The notes under the pieces: generated by a model | What the model saw: the letters and a program-made list of their open reading frames with translations, nothing else | Databases searched by the model: none | What the model was told of the DNA's origin: nothing | In this document: one piece after another, positions 16,588-25,583 of the stretch | Layout of the letters: every line of letters begins with the position of its first letter | Numbering within the stretch: position 1 is the stretch's first letter | Translations under genes and position numbers: made by a program | From: Serratia marcescens | GTDB lineage: Bacteria; Pseudomonadota; Gammaproteobacteria; Enterobacterales; Enterobacteriaceae | Length of the DNA stretch: 64,000 nucleotides | Reading direction: 5' to 3' | Assembly: GCF_006715005.1 (NCBI RefSeq) | Contig: NZ_VFMJ01000001.1 | Location: forward strand, 5,146,001-5,210,000

Positions 16588-17324
16588 AGCTGCAGCCTAA
16601 CTACTATCGCGACCGCGTCTGCCTGAACGTGCTGGCCGGCTCCAAAGCCAACGCGCAGGACATCTACGCCGCGGCGGAAGGCCATGTGCTGGTGGGCGTG
16701 CTCTCCAAGAACTACCCGGACGTCGACAGCGCGGTGACCGACATGCTGCGCTATGCGCGCCTGATCGAAAACGCACTGTCGGTTGGCCTGGGCGCCGGCG
16801 ATCCGAAACAGTCGGCGATGGTCAGCCTGATCGCTCAGCAGGTGCAGCCGCAGCACGTTAACCAGGTGTTTACCGGCGTCGGCGCCAGCCGCGCGCTGCT
16901 GGGCCAGAACGACAGCGTGGTCAACGGCCTGGTATCGCCGACCGGCCGCGTCGGCTGGGTGAAGATTTCTACCGGCCCCTTGAGCGCCGCGGCGCCTGAC
17001 GGCATCGTGCCGGTGGAAACCGCCATCGCTTTGCTGAAGGACATGGGCGGCAGCTCCATCAAGTATTTCCCGATGGGCGGCCTGAAATGCAAGGACGAAT
17101 ACCAGTACGTCGCCAAGGCCTGCGCCGAACATGACTTTATGCTGGAGCCGACCGGCGGCATCGATCTGGAGAACTACGAGCCGATCGTCGAGATCGCGCT
17201 GGCGGCCGGCGTGAAACGGGTGATCCCGCATATCTATAGCTCGATCATCGACGCCGCCAGCGGCGACACGCGTCCGCAGGACGTGAAAACCCTGCTGGCG
17301 ATGACCAAAAAGCTGGTGAGTTGA
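16584..17324 (+). CDS. dgaF: DgaF family 2-keto-3-deoxy-phosphogluconate-type aldolase
   Basis: A protein of 246 aa of the class I aldolase family annotated KDGP aldolase/DgaF. The segment SSIKYFPMGGLKCKDEY (about residues 153-169) contains the probable Schiff-base lysine, followed by EPTGGIDLENY. In the D-glucosaminate route it splits KDGP into pyruvate and glyceraldehyde-3-phosphate. The ATG overlaps the dgaE stop (ATGA). It ends the enzyme operon; 94 bases separate it from the lactonase gene. Confidence 0.85.
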   Translation: MKLQPNYYRDRVCLNVLAGSKANAQDIYAAAEGHVLVGVLSKNYPDVDSAVTDMLRYARLIENALSVGLGAGDPKQSAMVSLIAQQVQPQHVNQVFTGVGASRALLGQNDSVVNGLVSPTGRVGWVKISTGPLSAAAPDGIVPVETAIALLKDMGGSSIKYFPMGGLKCKDEYQYVAKACAEHDFMLEPTGGIDLENYEPIVEIALAAGVKRVIPHIYSSIIDAASGDTRPQDVKTLLAMTKKLVS

Positions 17325-17418
17325 GCGCACAATGGGATGAGGTAAACGCTGGGAGGCGAAGGTTTTCCCGTGGCGCGGCATGCCGCGCCGTTACCTATAC
17401 TCAGGTCTGAGGATTACT

Positions 17419-18633
17419 ATGCGAAACTGGCAGGCTCCAACCCGACGCACCGCGTTGTTCCTGGCGCTGCTGGCCGTGACCGGCCCGGCGCTGCATGCTG
17501 AGGATGCAATGAATTCCACGTCATCTCATTTCGCCTATATCGGCACCTACAATCCCAACGGCGAAGGCGTTTACCGGGTGCAGGTCGATCCGGCCAGCGG
17601 TGCGCTGAGCCACGCCACGCTGGTCAGCAACGTGCCGAATCCGGCGCAGCTGACGTTGGGCGCTGATGGCAAGACGCTGTATGTCGCCAGCGAAGTGGCC
17701 GATTTCAACGGCGGCAAACACGGCGGCATCACCGCTTACCGGGTCAATCCGGCCGACGGCGGCCTGACGCAGCTTAACCAGGTGGATTCGCAGGGGGCGG
17801 GGCCGGTGTATCTCTCCTCGACGCCGGACGGGCGGCATTTGCTGGTGGCCAACTACGTCAGCGGCAGCGTGGCGGCTTTCCCGATCGAAGCGGACGGCAG
17901 CCTGGGCGCCGCCAGCTCGGTGCAGCAACAGCAGGGCCCGGCGGGCGCGGCCAAACCGGCGGCGGCGGTGAACGGCAGCTTCGCCATCAGCGATCACAAT
18001 GGCCCGCATGCCCATATGATCGCCAGCGATCCGAGCGGCAAGTTCGTGTTCTCCACCGATCTGGGGTTGGATCGCATCTACCAATGGCGCTTTGACGCGG
18101 CGAGCGGCCGGCTGACGCCGAACGATCCGCCGTGGATCGCCGCCTCTTCCGCCGGCGCGGGTCCGCGTCACTTTGTGTTCCATCCGGACGGCGAAACCGT
18201 GCTGCTGGTGAACGAAGAGGCCTCGACGTTGACCAGCTACCGTTTTGATCGCCAAAAAGGTACTCTGAAACAACTGCATGCGGTTTCCGCGCTGCCCGCC
18301 GACTATCAGGGCACCAGCTTCGCTTCGGGGCTGGCGCTCAGCAAGAACGGCGACACGCTGTACGTCGCCAACCGGCTGCATAACAGCATTGCCCAGTTCA
18401 GCGTGGGCGCCGGCGGTGAGTTGAAACCGGTGGCGGAAACCTGGACGCGTGGCGATTATCCGCGTTCGCTGGCGCTGAGCCCGGATGGCCGCTATCTGTA
18501 TGCGTTGAACCAGCGCAGCGATAACGTCACCCGCTTCAGCGTAAACCCGACGGATGGCAAACTCAGCTTTGTGGGCGGCTATCTGCCGATCGGCAGCCCC
18601 TCGCAAATGGCGTTCCTGCCGCCGCCGAAGTAA
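17419..18633 (+). CDS. Seven-bladed beta-propeller lactonase (6-phosphogluconolactonase-like)
   Basis: A protein of 404 aa from the ATG at 17419 (GAGG 8 bases upstream). Repeated blade signatures such as GTYNPNGEGVYRV, NYVSGSVAAFPI, NGPHAHMI, PRHFVFHPDG and YPRSLALSPDGRYLYA match the YbhE/Pgl lactonase family. Unlike cytosolic Pgl, it has an N-terminal segment with twin arginines (PTRRTALFLALLAV) and a cleavage-like ALHA, suggesting export through Tat or Sec. A second ATG at 17509 with its own GAGG would give a cytosolic form. It probably opens a sugar lactone to the aldonic acid, in line with the neighbouring sugar-acid genes. Confidence 0.8.
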   Translation: MRNWQAPTRRTALFLALLAVTGPALHAEDAMNSTSSHFAYIGTYNPNGEGVYRVQVDPASGALSHATLVSNVPNPAQLTLGADGKTLYVASEVADFNGGKHGGITAYRVNPADGGLTQLNQVDSQGAGPVYLSSTPDGRHLLVANYVSGSVAAFPIEADGSLGAASSVQQQQGPAGAAKPAAAVNGSFAISDHNGPHAHMIASDPSGKFVFSTDLGLDRIYQWRFDAASGRLTPNDPPWIAASSAGAGPRHFVFHPDGETVLLVNEEASTLTSYRFDRQKGTLKQLHAVSALPADYQGTSFASGLALSKNGDTLYVANRLHNSIAQFSVGAGGELKPVAETWTRGDYPRSLALSPDGRYLYALNQRSDNVTRFSVNPTDGKLSFVGGYLPIGSPSQMAFLPPPK

Positions 18634-18640
18634 CCCGTGG

Positions 18641-18662
18641 CCCGCCCGGTTCACCGGGCGGG
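18641..18662 (+). terminator. Hairpin after the lactonase gene
   Basis: CCCGCCCGGT and the following ACCGGGCGGG form a near-perfect stem with a very small loop, 7 bases after the lactonase stop. Only TTG follows, so termination would be partial and read-through into the regulator gene is possible. Confidence 0.4.
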
Positions 18663-18684
18663 TTGCCTGATTGACGGACACAGA

Positions 18685-20601
18685 ATGGTGCGATTTCCTT
18701 ACCCGCGTTTGGCTTACTTGTTCGATGCTTTGCAAACCGAGACTTTGCCGCAGGATGAGCTGGCGAAGCGTTTCGCCGTGTCTACCCGCACGGTGCGGGC
18801 GGATATCACCGCGCTGAACGAGATCCTGGATAAATACGGCGCGCGTTTCGTGCATAACCGCGGGGCCGGCTATCGCCTGCAGGTCGATAACGCCGCGCTG
18901 TTCAGCGCCCTGCAGCATCAGGAGCGCCGCAAGCACGCCACCCCGCGCAGCGCGCAGGAGCGGGTGCATTATCTGCTGGTGCGTTTTTTGACCTCAGCCT
19001 TTTCCCTCAAACTGGAGGATCTGGCCGACGAGTGGTTCGTCAGCCGCGGCACGCTGCAAAACGACATGGCTGAGGTGAGAGAGCGCCTGGCGCACTATCA
19101 ATTGACGATCGAAACCAAGCCGCGCTACGGCATGAAGCTGTTCGGCGCCGAGATGGCGATCCGCGCCTGCCTCACCGATCTGCTGTTCCAGCTGCAGCTG
19201 GCCGATGCCGAGAACCCGCTGCTCAACAACGAGATCCTGCTGCAGCCGCAGGTAGCGGCGTTCGCCGGATTGCTGCACCCGCTGCTGTCGCAATATGCCA
19301 TTCGCCTGACCGACGAGGGCGAGCAGTACCTGATCTTCTACTGCGCGGTGGCGCTGCGGCGCATTAACGACGGCTATCCGCTGCCGGACTTCGAGGTGGA
19401 GGACGGCGACGACGCGGTGCGTCAGGTGTCGACCCGCCTGGCGTCGGAGCTGCGTGCGGCCTCCGGCAAAGAGATCTCGATGGCCGAAGAGGCCTATCTG
19501 CGGGTCAACATCGCCGCGCGGCGCGTGCAGGACGTGCAGCCGACCGAGATCAACGCCGACGATGAAGAAGCGCTGGTGGACTACATCCTGTCCTATATCA
19601 ACGCGCACTATAACTACAACCTGCAGGGCGACGAGCAGCTGCGGGCCGATCTGCTCACCCATATCAAGACCATGATTACGCGGGTGAAGTACCAGATCAA
19701 TATCCCCAATCCGCTGTTGGCCAATATCAAGCAGCACTATCCGATGGCTTACGACGTGACGCTGGCGGCGGTCTCCAGCTGGGGCAAATACACCCCCTAT
19801 ACCCTGAGCGAGAACGAGATAGGCTATCTGGTGCTGCACATCGGCGTGGGGCTGGAGCGGCATTACAACATCGGTTATGAACGCCACCCGCAGGTGATGC
19901 TGGTGTGCGATACCGGCAACTCGACGGTGCGCATGATCCAGGCGCAGATTGCGCGCAAGTATCCGCAGCTGGTGATGACGCGCATCGTCTCACTGCGCGA
20001 TTACGAGATGCTTGCACATATCGACGAAGACTTCGTGATTTCCAACGCCCGCATCGGCGAAAAGAACAAGCCGGTGGTGGTGATGTCGCCGTTCCCGACC
20101 GATTACCAACTGGAGCAATTGGGCAAGCTGGTGCTGGTGGATCGCACCCGACCGTACATGCTGGAGAAGTTCTTCGACGCCGAGCATTTCATGGTGCTCA
20201 ACGAGCCGCTGACGCAGGCGGAGCTGTTCAGCCGGGTGTGCGGCCAGCTGGAGCGGGAGGGGTATGTCGGCGCGGACTTTTATCCGTCGCTGGTCGAACG
20301 CGAGGCGATCGTCTCCACGCTGCTGGGCGAGGGCATCGCGCTGCCGCACTCGCTGGGGCTGCTGGCCAAAAAAACCGTGGTGGTGACGCTGCTGGCGCCG
20401 CAGGGCGTCGCCTGGGGTGAAGGCGAGGTCGCGCACGTGATTTTCCTGCTGGCGATCAGCAAGAGCGACTATGAAGAGGCGATGGCGATCTACGAGCTGT
20501 TCGTTACCTTCGTGCGTGAACGCTCAATGAGCCGCCTGTTGGGCAGCGACAGCTTCGACAGCTTTAAAGCGGTGGCGCTGGACTGCCTGAGCCGAAGTTG
20601 A
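18685..20601 (+). CDS. PRD- and PTS-domain transcriptional regulator (BglG/MtlR/LicR type)
   Basis: A protein of 638 aa: a DeoR-like HTH (residues about 10-60, AKRFAVSTRTVRADITALNE), a second HTH (90-150, ADEWFVSRGTLQNDM), two PRDs (about 185-400), an EIIB-like domain with Cys408 in VMLVCDTGNSTV, and an EIIA domain with His555 in GIALPHSLG. This layout defines the LicR/MtlR class of DNA-binding activators whose activity is set by PTS phosphorylation. I chose the ATG at 18685 because it begins the HTH domain; the longer frame from 18637 starts in the preceding hairpin. It probably controls the 11768-18633 genes in response to the transported sugar. Confidence 0.88.
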   Translation: MVRFPYPRLAYLFDALQTETLPQDELAKRFAVSTRTVRADITALNEILDKYGARFVHNRGAGYRLQVDNAALFSALQHQERRKHATPRSAQERVHYLLVRFLTSAFSLKLEDLADEWFVSRGTLQNDMAEVRERLAHYQLTIETKPRYGMKLFGAEMAIRACLTDLLFQLQLADAENPLLNNEILLQPQVAAFAGLLHPLLSQYAIRLTDEGEQYLIFYCAVALRRINDGYPLPDFEVEDGDDAVRQVSTRLASELRAASGKEISMAEEAYLRVNIAARRVQDVQPTEINADDEEALVDYILSYINAHYNYNLQGDEQLRADLLTHIKTMITRVKYQINIPNPLLANIKQHYPMAYDVTLAAVSSWGKYTPYTLSENEIGYLVLHIGVGLERHYNIGYERHPQVMLVCDTGNSTVRMIQAQIARKYPQLVMTRIVSLRDYEMLAHIDEDFVISNARIGEKNKPVVVMSPFPTDYQLEQLGKLVLVDRTRPYMLEKFFDAEHFMVLNEPLTQAELFSRVCGQLEREGYVGADFYPSLVEREAIVSTLLGEGIALPHSLGLLAKKTVVVTLLAPQGVAWGEGEVAHVIFLLAISKSDYEEAMAIYELFVTFVRERSMSRLLGSDSFDSFKAVALDCLSRS

Positions 20602-20644
20602 GTGGGAGATGATATGGGGAGGCGCAAGGGCGCGCCCTTAGCGG

Positions 20645-20917
20645 CTAATCTTCATCAAACCCGGAGTTGAACAGCTCGACCACCGCCGCCAGCGCGTTGA
20701 CTTCGTCGGGGCCGGTCGCTTCGACTTCGATATGCCGGCCCTGGGCAGAGTCCAGCATCAGCAGCGCGATGACGCTGCTGGCTTCGGCCTCGGTGCCGCT
20801 TTCGTTGCGCAGCATCACTTCGGCGTCGAAGCTTTGCACCAACTCGAACAGTTTCATCGCCGGGCGCGCGTGCATGCCCAGCTTGTTTTTGATTTCAACC
20901 GTCTGTTTGACCGTCAT
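20645..20917 (-). CDS. ptsO: NPr, HPr-like phosphocarrier of the nitrogen PTS
   Basis: A protein of 90 aa, as in E. coli NPr. The phosphorylated His16 lies in [14 protein letters not shown]. NPr passes phosphate from PtsP (EI-Ntr) to PtsN. The start overlaps the end of rapZ by 4 bases. It is the last gene of the rpoN cluster on the minus strand. Confidence 0.95.
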   Translation of the reverse strand: MTVKQTVEIKNKLGMHARPAMKLFELVQSFDAEVMLRNESGTEAEASSVIALLMLDSAQGRHIEVEATGPDEVNALAAVVELFNSGFDED

Positions 20918-21768
20918 TGTTTACGCTTTTCCAGCGTGCGGTGGCGCGACTGCACGTTCTTGCCGCGCGAGCGGAAGTAATCGGCCAGCTGTTCCGCCAC
21001 GTACACCGAGCGGTGCTTACCGCCGGTACAGCCGATGGCGACCGTCAGGTAGCTGCGGTTGTTGGTTTCCAGCATCGGCAACCATTGTTCCAGGTAGCTG
21101 CGGGTCTGGTAGATGAAGTTGTGCACTTCGGTATGGCGATCGAGGAACGACGCGACCGGCTTGTCCAGACCGGTCATCGGCCGCAGCTTCGGATCCCAGT
21201 GCGGGTTCGGCAGGAAGCGCACGTCGAACACGTAGTCGGCGTCGATCGGAATGCCGTGCTTGAAGCCGAAGGATTCGAACACCATGGTCAGCTCACGCTC
21301 ACGTTTGCCCAGCAAGCGGGTGCGCAGCATTTCGGCCAGTTCGTGCACCGACATTTCCGAGGTATCGATAATCAGGTCAGCCCGCGAGCGTAGCGGTTCG
21401 AGCAGATCGCTCTCTTCGTCGATGGCGCTTTCCAGCGACAGGTTTTTGCTGGAGAGCGGGTGCAGGCGGCGGGTGTCGCTGTAACGGCGGATCAGCGTGT
21501 TGCGATCGGCGTCGAGGAACAGCAACTGCGGCGAGAAGCTGTCCGGCAGCTGAGTCATCGCGTATTCGAATACTTCCGGCGATTCCGGCATGTTGCGCAC
21601 GTCGATGCTGACCGCCGCGGAGATATTGCGTTCCGCCAGCGTGTTGGCGAGCTGCGGCAGCAGCACCACCGGCAGGTTGTCAACGCAGTAAAAACCCATG
21701 TCTTCCAGCGCCCGCAAGGCGACGGATTTTCCGGAACCGGAACGGCCGCTGACAATCATCAGCACCAT
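20914..21768 (-). CDS. rapZ: RapZ, RNase adapter protein controlling GlmZ decay
   Basis: A protein of 284 aa, the family length. Walker A is GRSGSGKS near the N-terminus, and the C-terminal domain has the [11 protein letters not shown] motif and a basic [19 protein letters not shown] tail used for RNA binding. In E. coli it senses glucosamine-6-phosphate and delivers the sRNA GlmZ to RNase E. It sits between ptsN (129-base gap) and ptsO (4-base overlap), as in other enterobacteria. Confidence 0.95.
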   Translation of the reverse strand: MVLMIVSGRSGSGKSVALRALEDMGFYCVDNLPVVLLPQLANTLAERNISAAVSIDVRNMPESPEVFEYAMTQLPDSFSPQLLFLDADRNTLIRRYSDTRRLHPLSSKNLSLESAIDEESDLLEPLRSRADLIIDTSEMSVHELAEMLRTRLLGKRERELTMVFESFGFKHGIPIDADYVFDVRFLPNPHWDPKLRPMTGLDKPVASFLDRHTEVHNFIYQTRSYLEQWLPMLETNNRSYLTVAIGCTGGKHRSVYVAEQLADYFRSRGKNVQSRHRTLEKRKQ

Positions 21769-21897
21769 GTGGCAACTCCCCTGGCATCGCGGCGGCGTTC
21801 ATCGCCACCGGTGGAAACTTTGTTATTCCGGCCGCAGCCGGATCCATCATCGTGAAACAGTAGCGTTATCCGGGCTGGAAGTCACGCCGGCCGGGCA

Positions 21898-22359
21898 TCA
21901 CTCGGTGATGATTTGGTAAAGTTCTTCGTCGCTCTGCGCGGCTCGCAGGCGGCGGCATACGGTCTTGTCGGCCAGGCGTTTGGCGACCAGCGACAGGGTA
22001 TGCAAATGGGTTTTGCACTGATCGGCAGGCACCAGCAGCGCGAACAACAGGTCGACCGGCTGGTTGTCGATAGCGTCGAAAGCGATGGGTTGGTCGAGAC
22101 GGATAAACACGCCAACGGCCCGCAGTGTGTCCTCTTCCAGTTTGCCGTGGGGAATGGCGATACCGTTGCCGATACCGGTGCTGCCCATGCGCTCCCGGGT
22201 GAGAACCGCGTCAAACACCACCTGCGAAGGCAGATTGAGCTGTTTGGCGGCCAGTTCGCTGATAATTTCCAAAGCCCGCTTCTTGCTGGTGCAGTGTACC
22301 GAGCTTTTGGTGCACTCGATGTTTAACACCGAGCTTAATTGCATATATTCGTTGTTCAT
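21898..22359 (-). CDS. ptsN: PtsN, EIIA-Ntr of the nitrogen PTS
   Basis: A protein of 153 aa; the phospho-acceptor is His71 in GIGNGIAIPHGKLEED. In its unphosphorylated form it regulates potassium uptake and other targets. It is about 10 residues shorter than E. coli PtsN at the C-terminus, which ends at YQIITE. I chose the ATG at 22359 because it gives the family N-terminus (MQLSSVLNIEC soon after the start) and GAAG is upstream; the frame is open to 22401. Confidence 0.93.
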   Translation of the reverse strand: MNNEYMQLSSVLNIECTKSSVHCTSKKRALEIISELAAKQLNLPSQVVFDAVLTRERMGSTGIGNGIAIPHGKLEEDTLRAVGVFIRLDQPIAFDAIDNQPVDLLFALLVPADQCKTHLHTLSLVAKRLADKTVCRRLRAAQSDEELYQIITE

Positions 22360-22435
22360 CTCATCTTCACTTAAAACCGCGCCGCCGGGCGCACCCGGCA
22401 AGGCGGTTTTTCGTCGGTTTTAACCCTGATTACCG

Positions 22436-22469
22436 TTCGGCGCGTCACCCATGCGGGTCACGCGCCGAA
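22436..22469 (-). promoter_or_regulatory. Long intercistronic hairpin between hpf and ptsN
   Basis: TTCGGCGCGT and ACGCGCCGAA form perfect 10-base outer arms. Inside, after a single C/C mismatch, ACCC pairs with GGGT around a 4-base loop. It lies in the 155-base gap between the hpf stop and the ptsN start, with no T run. It may protect the upstream rpoN-hpf mRNA or tune ptsN expression. Confidence 0.5.
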
Positions 22470-22514
22470 GGGCGAGGCTGCGACGGCGGCAACCTCACGG
22501 AATGGGTTAGGGTG

Positions 22515-22802
22515 TCAGTGTTGCTTCAATTTGTCTTTATGTTTGTTCAATTGACGTGCCAATTTGTCGATCAGCGTATCAATTGCGGCATACATATTCT
22601 CGTCTTCCGAGGTGGCGTGCAACTCGCCTCCATTCACGTGCACCGTTGCTTCCGCAATTTGCTGCACTTTTTCCACACTTAATACAACATACACCTGATT
22701 GATGCGATCAAAATACTGTTCGAGTTTGGCGAACTTGTTGTTCACGAACTCGCGCAACGGATCGGTGATTTCGATGTGGTGTCCGGTAATGTTGAGCTGC
22801 AT
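22515..22802 (-). CDS. hpf: Hpf, short ribosome hibernation promoting factor
   Basis: A protein of 95 aa, the E. coli length (S30AE family, short form). It starts MQLNITGHHIEITDPLREFV and includes LHATSEDENMYAAIDTLIDKL. It binds the 30S decoding region and promotes 100S dimers in stationary phase. The ATG at 22802 has GAAGGAAGA upstream. It lies 23 bases after rpoN and is probably co-transcribed. Confidence 0.96.
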   Translation of the reverse strand: MQLNITGHHIEITDPLREFVNNKFAKLEQYFDRINQVYVVLSVEKVQQIAEATVHVNGGELHATSEDENMYAAIDTLIDKLARQLNKHKDKLKQH

Positions 22803-22825
22803 AGTGTCTTCCTTCTCAATAGAGG

Positions 22826-24259
22826 TCAAACCAACTGTTTGCGTTGGTTCGACGGCGGGATGGACAAAGACTCTCGGTACTTGGCGACGGTGCGCCGCGC
22901 CACGATGATCCCCTGATCGGAGAGCAGGGTGGCCAGCTTGCTGTCGCTGAGTGGTTTGGCGGGGTTTTCCGCCGCAATCAATTTCTTCACCAACGCGCGG
23001 ATCGCCGTCGAGGAGGCTTCGCCGCCGCTGTCGGTATTCACGTGGCTGGAGAAGAAATATTTCAATTCGAAAATGCCGCGCGGGCTGTGCAGAAACTTCT
23101 GCGTGGTGACGCGCGAGATCGTCGATTCATGCATCTCCACGGCCTGGGCGATATCCGCCAGCACCATGGGTTTCATAAACTCTTCGCCTTGCTCGAAGAA
23201 CGACTGCTGTTGGCTGACGATGCAGCGGGTGACCTTCAGCAGCGTTTCGTTGCGGCTCTCCAGGCTTTTAATCAACCACTTGGCTTCCTGCAGGTTGCTG
23301 CGGATGAATTGGCCGTCGGCTTCGCTGCGGGCGCTGTTGCCCAGCGCGGCGTACTGCTGATTGATCTTCAAACGCGGCACGCTGTCGCCGTTGAGCTCGA
23401 CCGTCCACGTGTTCTGCGTCTTGCGCACCAGCACGTCCGGGATCACGTATTCCGATTCGCCGGTATTGATCGACTGCCCCGGGCGCGGATCGAGCGACTG
23501 AATCAGCAGCATCGCTTCTTTCAGTGTATCTTCTTTTAGCCGGGTTGATCGCATCAGGCTGCGAAAGTCGTGGTTGGCCAACAGATCCAGATGGTCGCTG
23601 ATGATCAGCCGCGCTTCGGCCAGATAAGGGGTGTCTTTGGCGTATTGGGAGAGCTGCACCAGCAGGCAATCGCGCAGATCGCGCGCGGCGACGCCGATCG
23701 GGTCGAAACGCTGCACGCGCTTCAACACCGCCTCGACTTCATCGAGGGTCACGTTCTCGTCGCCCAGGCTTTCCAGAATGTCTTCCAGCGGCACGGTGAG
23801 ATAGCCGGTGTCGTCCACCGCATCGACGATGGAGGTGGCGATGGCGGCGTCGGTATCGGAGAACGGCGTTAGATCCACCTGCCACATCAGGTAATCCTGC
23901 AGCGTTTGGGTGGTCTCGCCCTGATAGACCGGCAGCTCGTCGTCGCTGTAGTCGGTGCCGGTGCCGGACGGCGTGCCGGCGGTGTAGATCTCATCCCAGG
24001 TGGCGTCCAGCGGCAGCTCTTCCGGCATGTCTTTCTGTTCCAGCGCCTCGCGGGTATCGAGCCCCTCGGTCTCCTGGGTTTCTTTGGCGTCGATTTCGTC
24101 GTGCAGATCGGTCTGTTCAAGCAGCGGATTGCTCTCCAGCGCCAGCTGGATCTCTTGCTGAAGCTCAAGCGTGGACAACTGCAGCAGGCGGATCGCCTGC
24201 TGGAGCTGAGGAGTCATGGCCAGCTGTTGGCTGAGCCTGAGTTGCAAACCTTGCTTCAT
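22826..24259 (-). CDS. rpoN: RpoN, sigma-54 factor
   Basis: A protein of 477 aa, the same as E. coli RpoN. Region I at the N-terminus is glutamine/leucine-rich ([21 protein letters not shown]), followed by the acidic region II, and the RpoN box [10 protein letters not shown] lies near the C-terminus (about residues 455-465). It directs RNA polymerase to -24/-12 promoters for nitrogen assimilation and other functions. It is downstream of lptB by 52 bases. Confidence 0.97.
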   Translation of the reverse strand: MKQGLQLRLSQQLAMTPQLQQAIRLLQLSTLELQQEIQLALESNPLLEQTDLHDEIDAKETQETEGLDTREALEQKDMPEELPLDATWDEIYTAGTPSGTGTDYSDDELPVYQGETTQTLQDYLMWQVDLTPFSDTDAAIATSIVDAVDDTGYLTVPLEDILESLGDENVTLDEVEAVLKRVQRFDPIGVAARDLRDCLLVQLSQYAKDTPYLAEARLIISDHLDLLANHDFRSLMRSTRLKEDTLKEAMLLIQSLDPRPGQSINTGESEYVIPDVLVRKTQNTWTVELNGDSVPRLKINQQYAALGNSARSEADGQFIRSNLQEAKWLIKSLESRNETLLKVTRCIVSQQQSFFEQGEEFMKPMVLADIAQAVEMHESTISRVTTQKFLHSPRGIFELKYFFSSHVNTDSGGEASSTAIRALVKKLIAAENPAKPLSDSKLATLLSDQGIIVARRTVAKYRESLSIPPSNQRKQLV

Positions 24260-24311
24260 AGTCTTCTGTCTACTTCCGTTAACGGTGTCGCCCCGCGGGG
24301 CGCGCCGGCGT

Positions 24312-25037
24312 TCAGAGGCGGAACTCTTCGCCCAGATAAACGCGTTTTACCTGCTCGTCGGCCAGAATAGCATCCGGCGTGCCGTGGGCAATCAGTTTGC
24401 CCTGGCTGACGATGTAGGCGCGTTCACACACGTCCAGCGTTTCGCGCACGTTGTGGTCGGTGATCAGCACGCCCAGGCCGCTGTCACGCAGGTGCTCGAT
24501 GATTTTTTTGATGTCGATAACGGAAATCGGATCCACCCCGGCGAAGGGTTCGTCCAGCAGAATGAATTTCGGGTTGGCTGCCAGCGCGCGGGCGATTTCG
24601 ACGCGGCGGCGTTCGCCGCCGGACAGCGCCTGGCCGAGGCTGTCGCGCAGATGGGAGATATGGAACTCTTCCATCAGCTCTTTGGCGCGGTCTTCGCGTT
24701 GTTCGCTGGTGAGGTCGGGGCGAATCTCCAGCACCGCCATCAGGTTGTCGTACACGCTCAGGCGACGGAAGATCGACGCTTCCTGCGGCAGGTAACCGAT
24801 GCCGCGGCGCGCGCGGGCGTGCAGCGGCAGCAGGCTGATGTCTTCTTCGTCGATCACGATGCGCCCGGCGTCGCGTGGCACGATGCCGACCACCATGTAG
24901 AAGGTGGTGGTTTTACCGGCGCCGTTCGGCCCGAGCAGGCCGACGATCTCGCCGGATTTCACTTTCAGGCTGACGTCTTCGACAACTTTACGGCCCTTGT
25001 AGGCTTTCGCCAGGTTTTCTGCGATGAGTGTTGCCAT
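24312..25037 (-). CDS. lptB: LptB, ATPase of the LPS transporter
   Basis: A protein of 241 aa with Walker [10 protein letters not shown], signature [16 protein letters not shown], Walker [13 protein letters not shown] and the H-loop TDHNVRET. It powers LPS extraction by LptB2FG. The gene starts 6 bases after the lptA stop and belongs to the kdsD-kdsC-lptC-lptA-lptB run. Confidence 0.97.
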   Translation of the reverse strand: MATLIAENLAKAYKGRKVVEDVSLKVKSGEIVGLLGPNGAGKTTTFYMVVGIVPRDAGRIVIDEEDISLLPLHARARRGIGYLPQEASIFRRLSVYDNLMAVLEIRPDLTSEQREDRAKELMEEFHISHLRDSLGQALSGGERRRVEIARALAANPKFILLDEPFAGVDPISVIDIKKIIEHLRDSGLGVLITDHNVRETLDVCERAYIVSQGKLIAHGTPDAILADEQVKRVYLGEEFRL

Positions 25038-25043
25038 AAGTGA

Positions 25044-25583
25044 TTAGTTACTCTTTTTTTGCCCGTTTTTGTCTTGCAATTGCGACGGTACCAGAACCGT
25101 TGTCACGCGTTTGCCTTTGTCGCTGAACGCCTGCATTTGCTGCTGTTGCACCAGATAGGTGATGCGATCGCCTTTCACGTTGCTGTCGAGCTGCTCCAGA
25201 TAGGCGTTGCCCGTCAGGGTCACCAGCTGGGTCGCCACGTCGTAGCGCACTTTTTGCGCGTGGCCTTTGACCGGCTTGCCGCTGTCCTGCATCTGGTAGA
25301 AGGTTACCGGGTTGCCGAACGCTTCAATATAGGTCTTATTCTGATCTCCGCCCGGACGGGTGACCACCACCTTGTCGGCGCGAATATCGATGGTTCCCTG
25401 TTTGATCACCACGTTGTCGGTGAAGGTGCTGACGTTGCTTTGCATGTCCAACGACTGCTTGAGCGAGTCGATGCTGACCGGCTGGCTGGAGTCGGATTTC
25501 AGCGCCAGAGCGGGGGCGCTGGCGGCCAAAACTAAGCTGCCGAGCAACAGGTTACGGAGTTGTTTTTTGGTTCTGAATTTCAT
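25044..25583 (-). CDS. lptA: LptA, periplasmic LPS bridge protein
   Basis: A protein of 179 aa from the ATG at 25583, chosen because it matches the MKF start of E. coli LptA. The signal peptide ends at about ALA (residue 27). The jellyroll repeats include VVIKQGTIDIRADKVVVTRPGG and NPVTFYQMQDSGKPVKGHA. It forms the bridge carrying LPS across the periplasm. Its start lies within the end of lptC (overlap 32 bases). Confidence 0.95.
   Translation of the reverse strand: MKFRTKKQLRNLLLGSLVLAASAPALALKSDSSQPVSIDSLKQSLDMQSNVSTFTDNVVIKQGTIDIRADKVVVTRPGGDQNKTYIEAFGNPVTFYQMQDSGKPVKGHAQKVRYDVATQLVTLTGNAYLEQLDSNVKGDRITYLVQQQQMQAFSDKGKRVTTVLVPSQLQDKNGQKKSN

Noticed and set aside
14346-17324. Locus as the known D-glucosaminate PTS operon dgaABCDEF
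   Set aside because: The EII genes dgaABCD and the sigma-54-type DgaR are absent; only DgaE and DgaF are shared.
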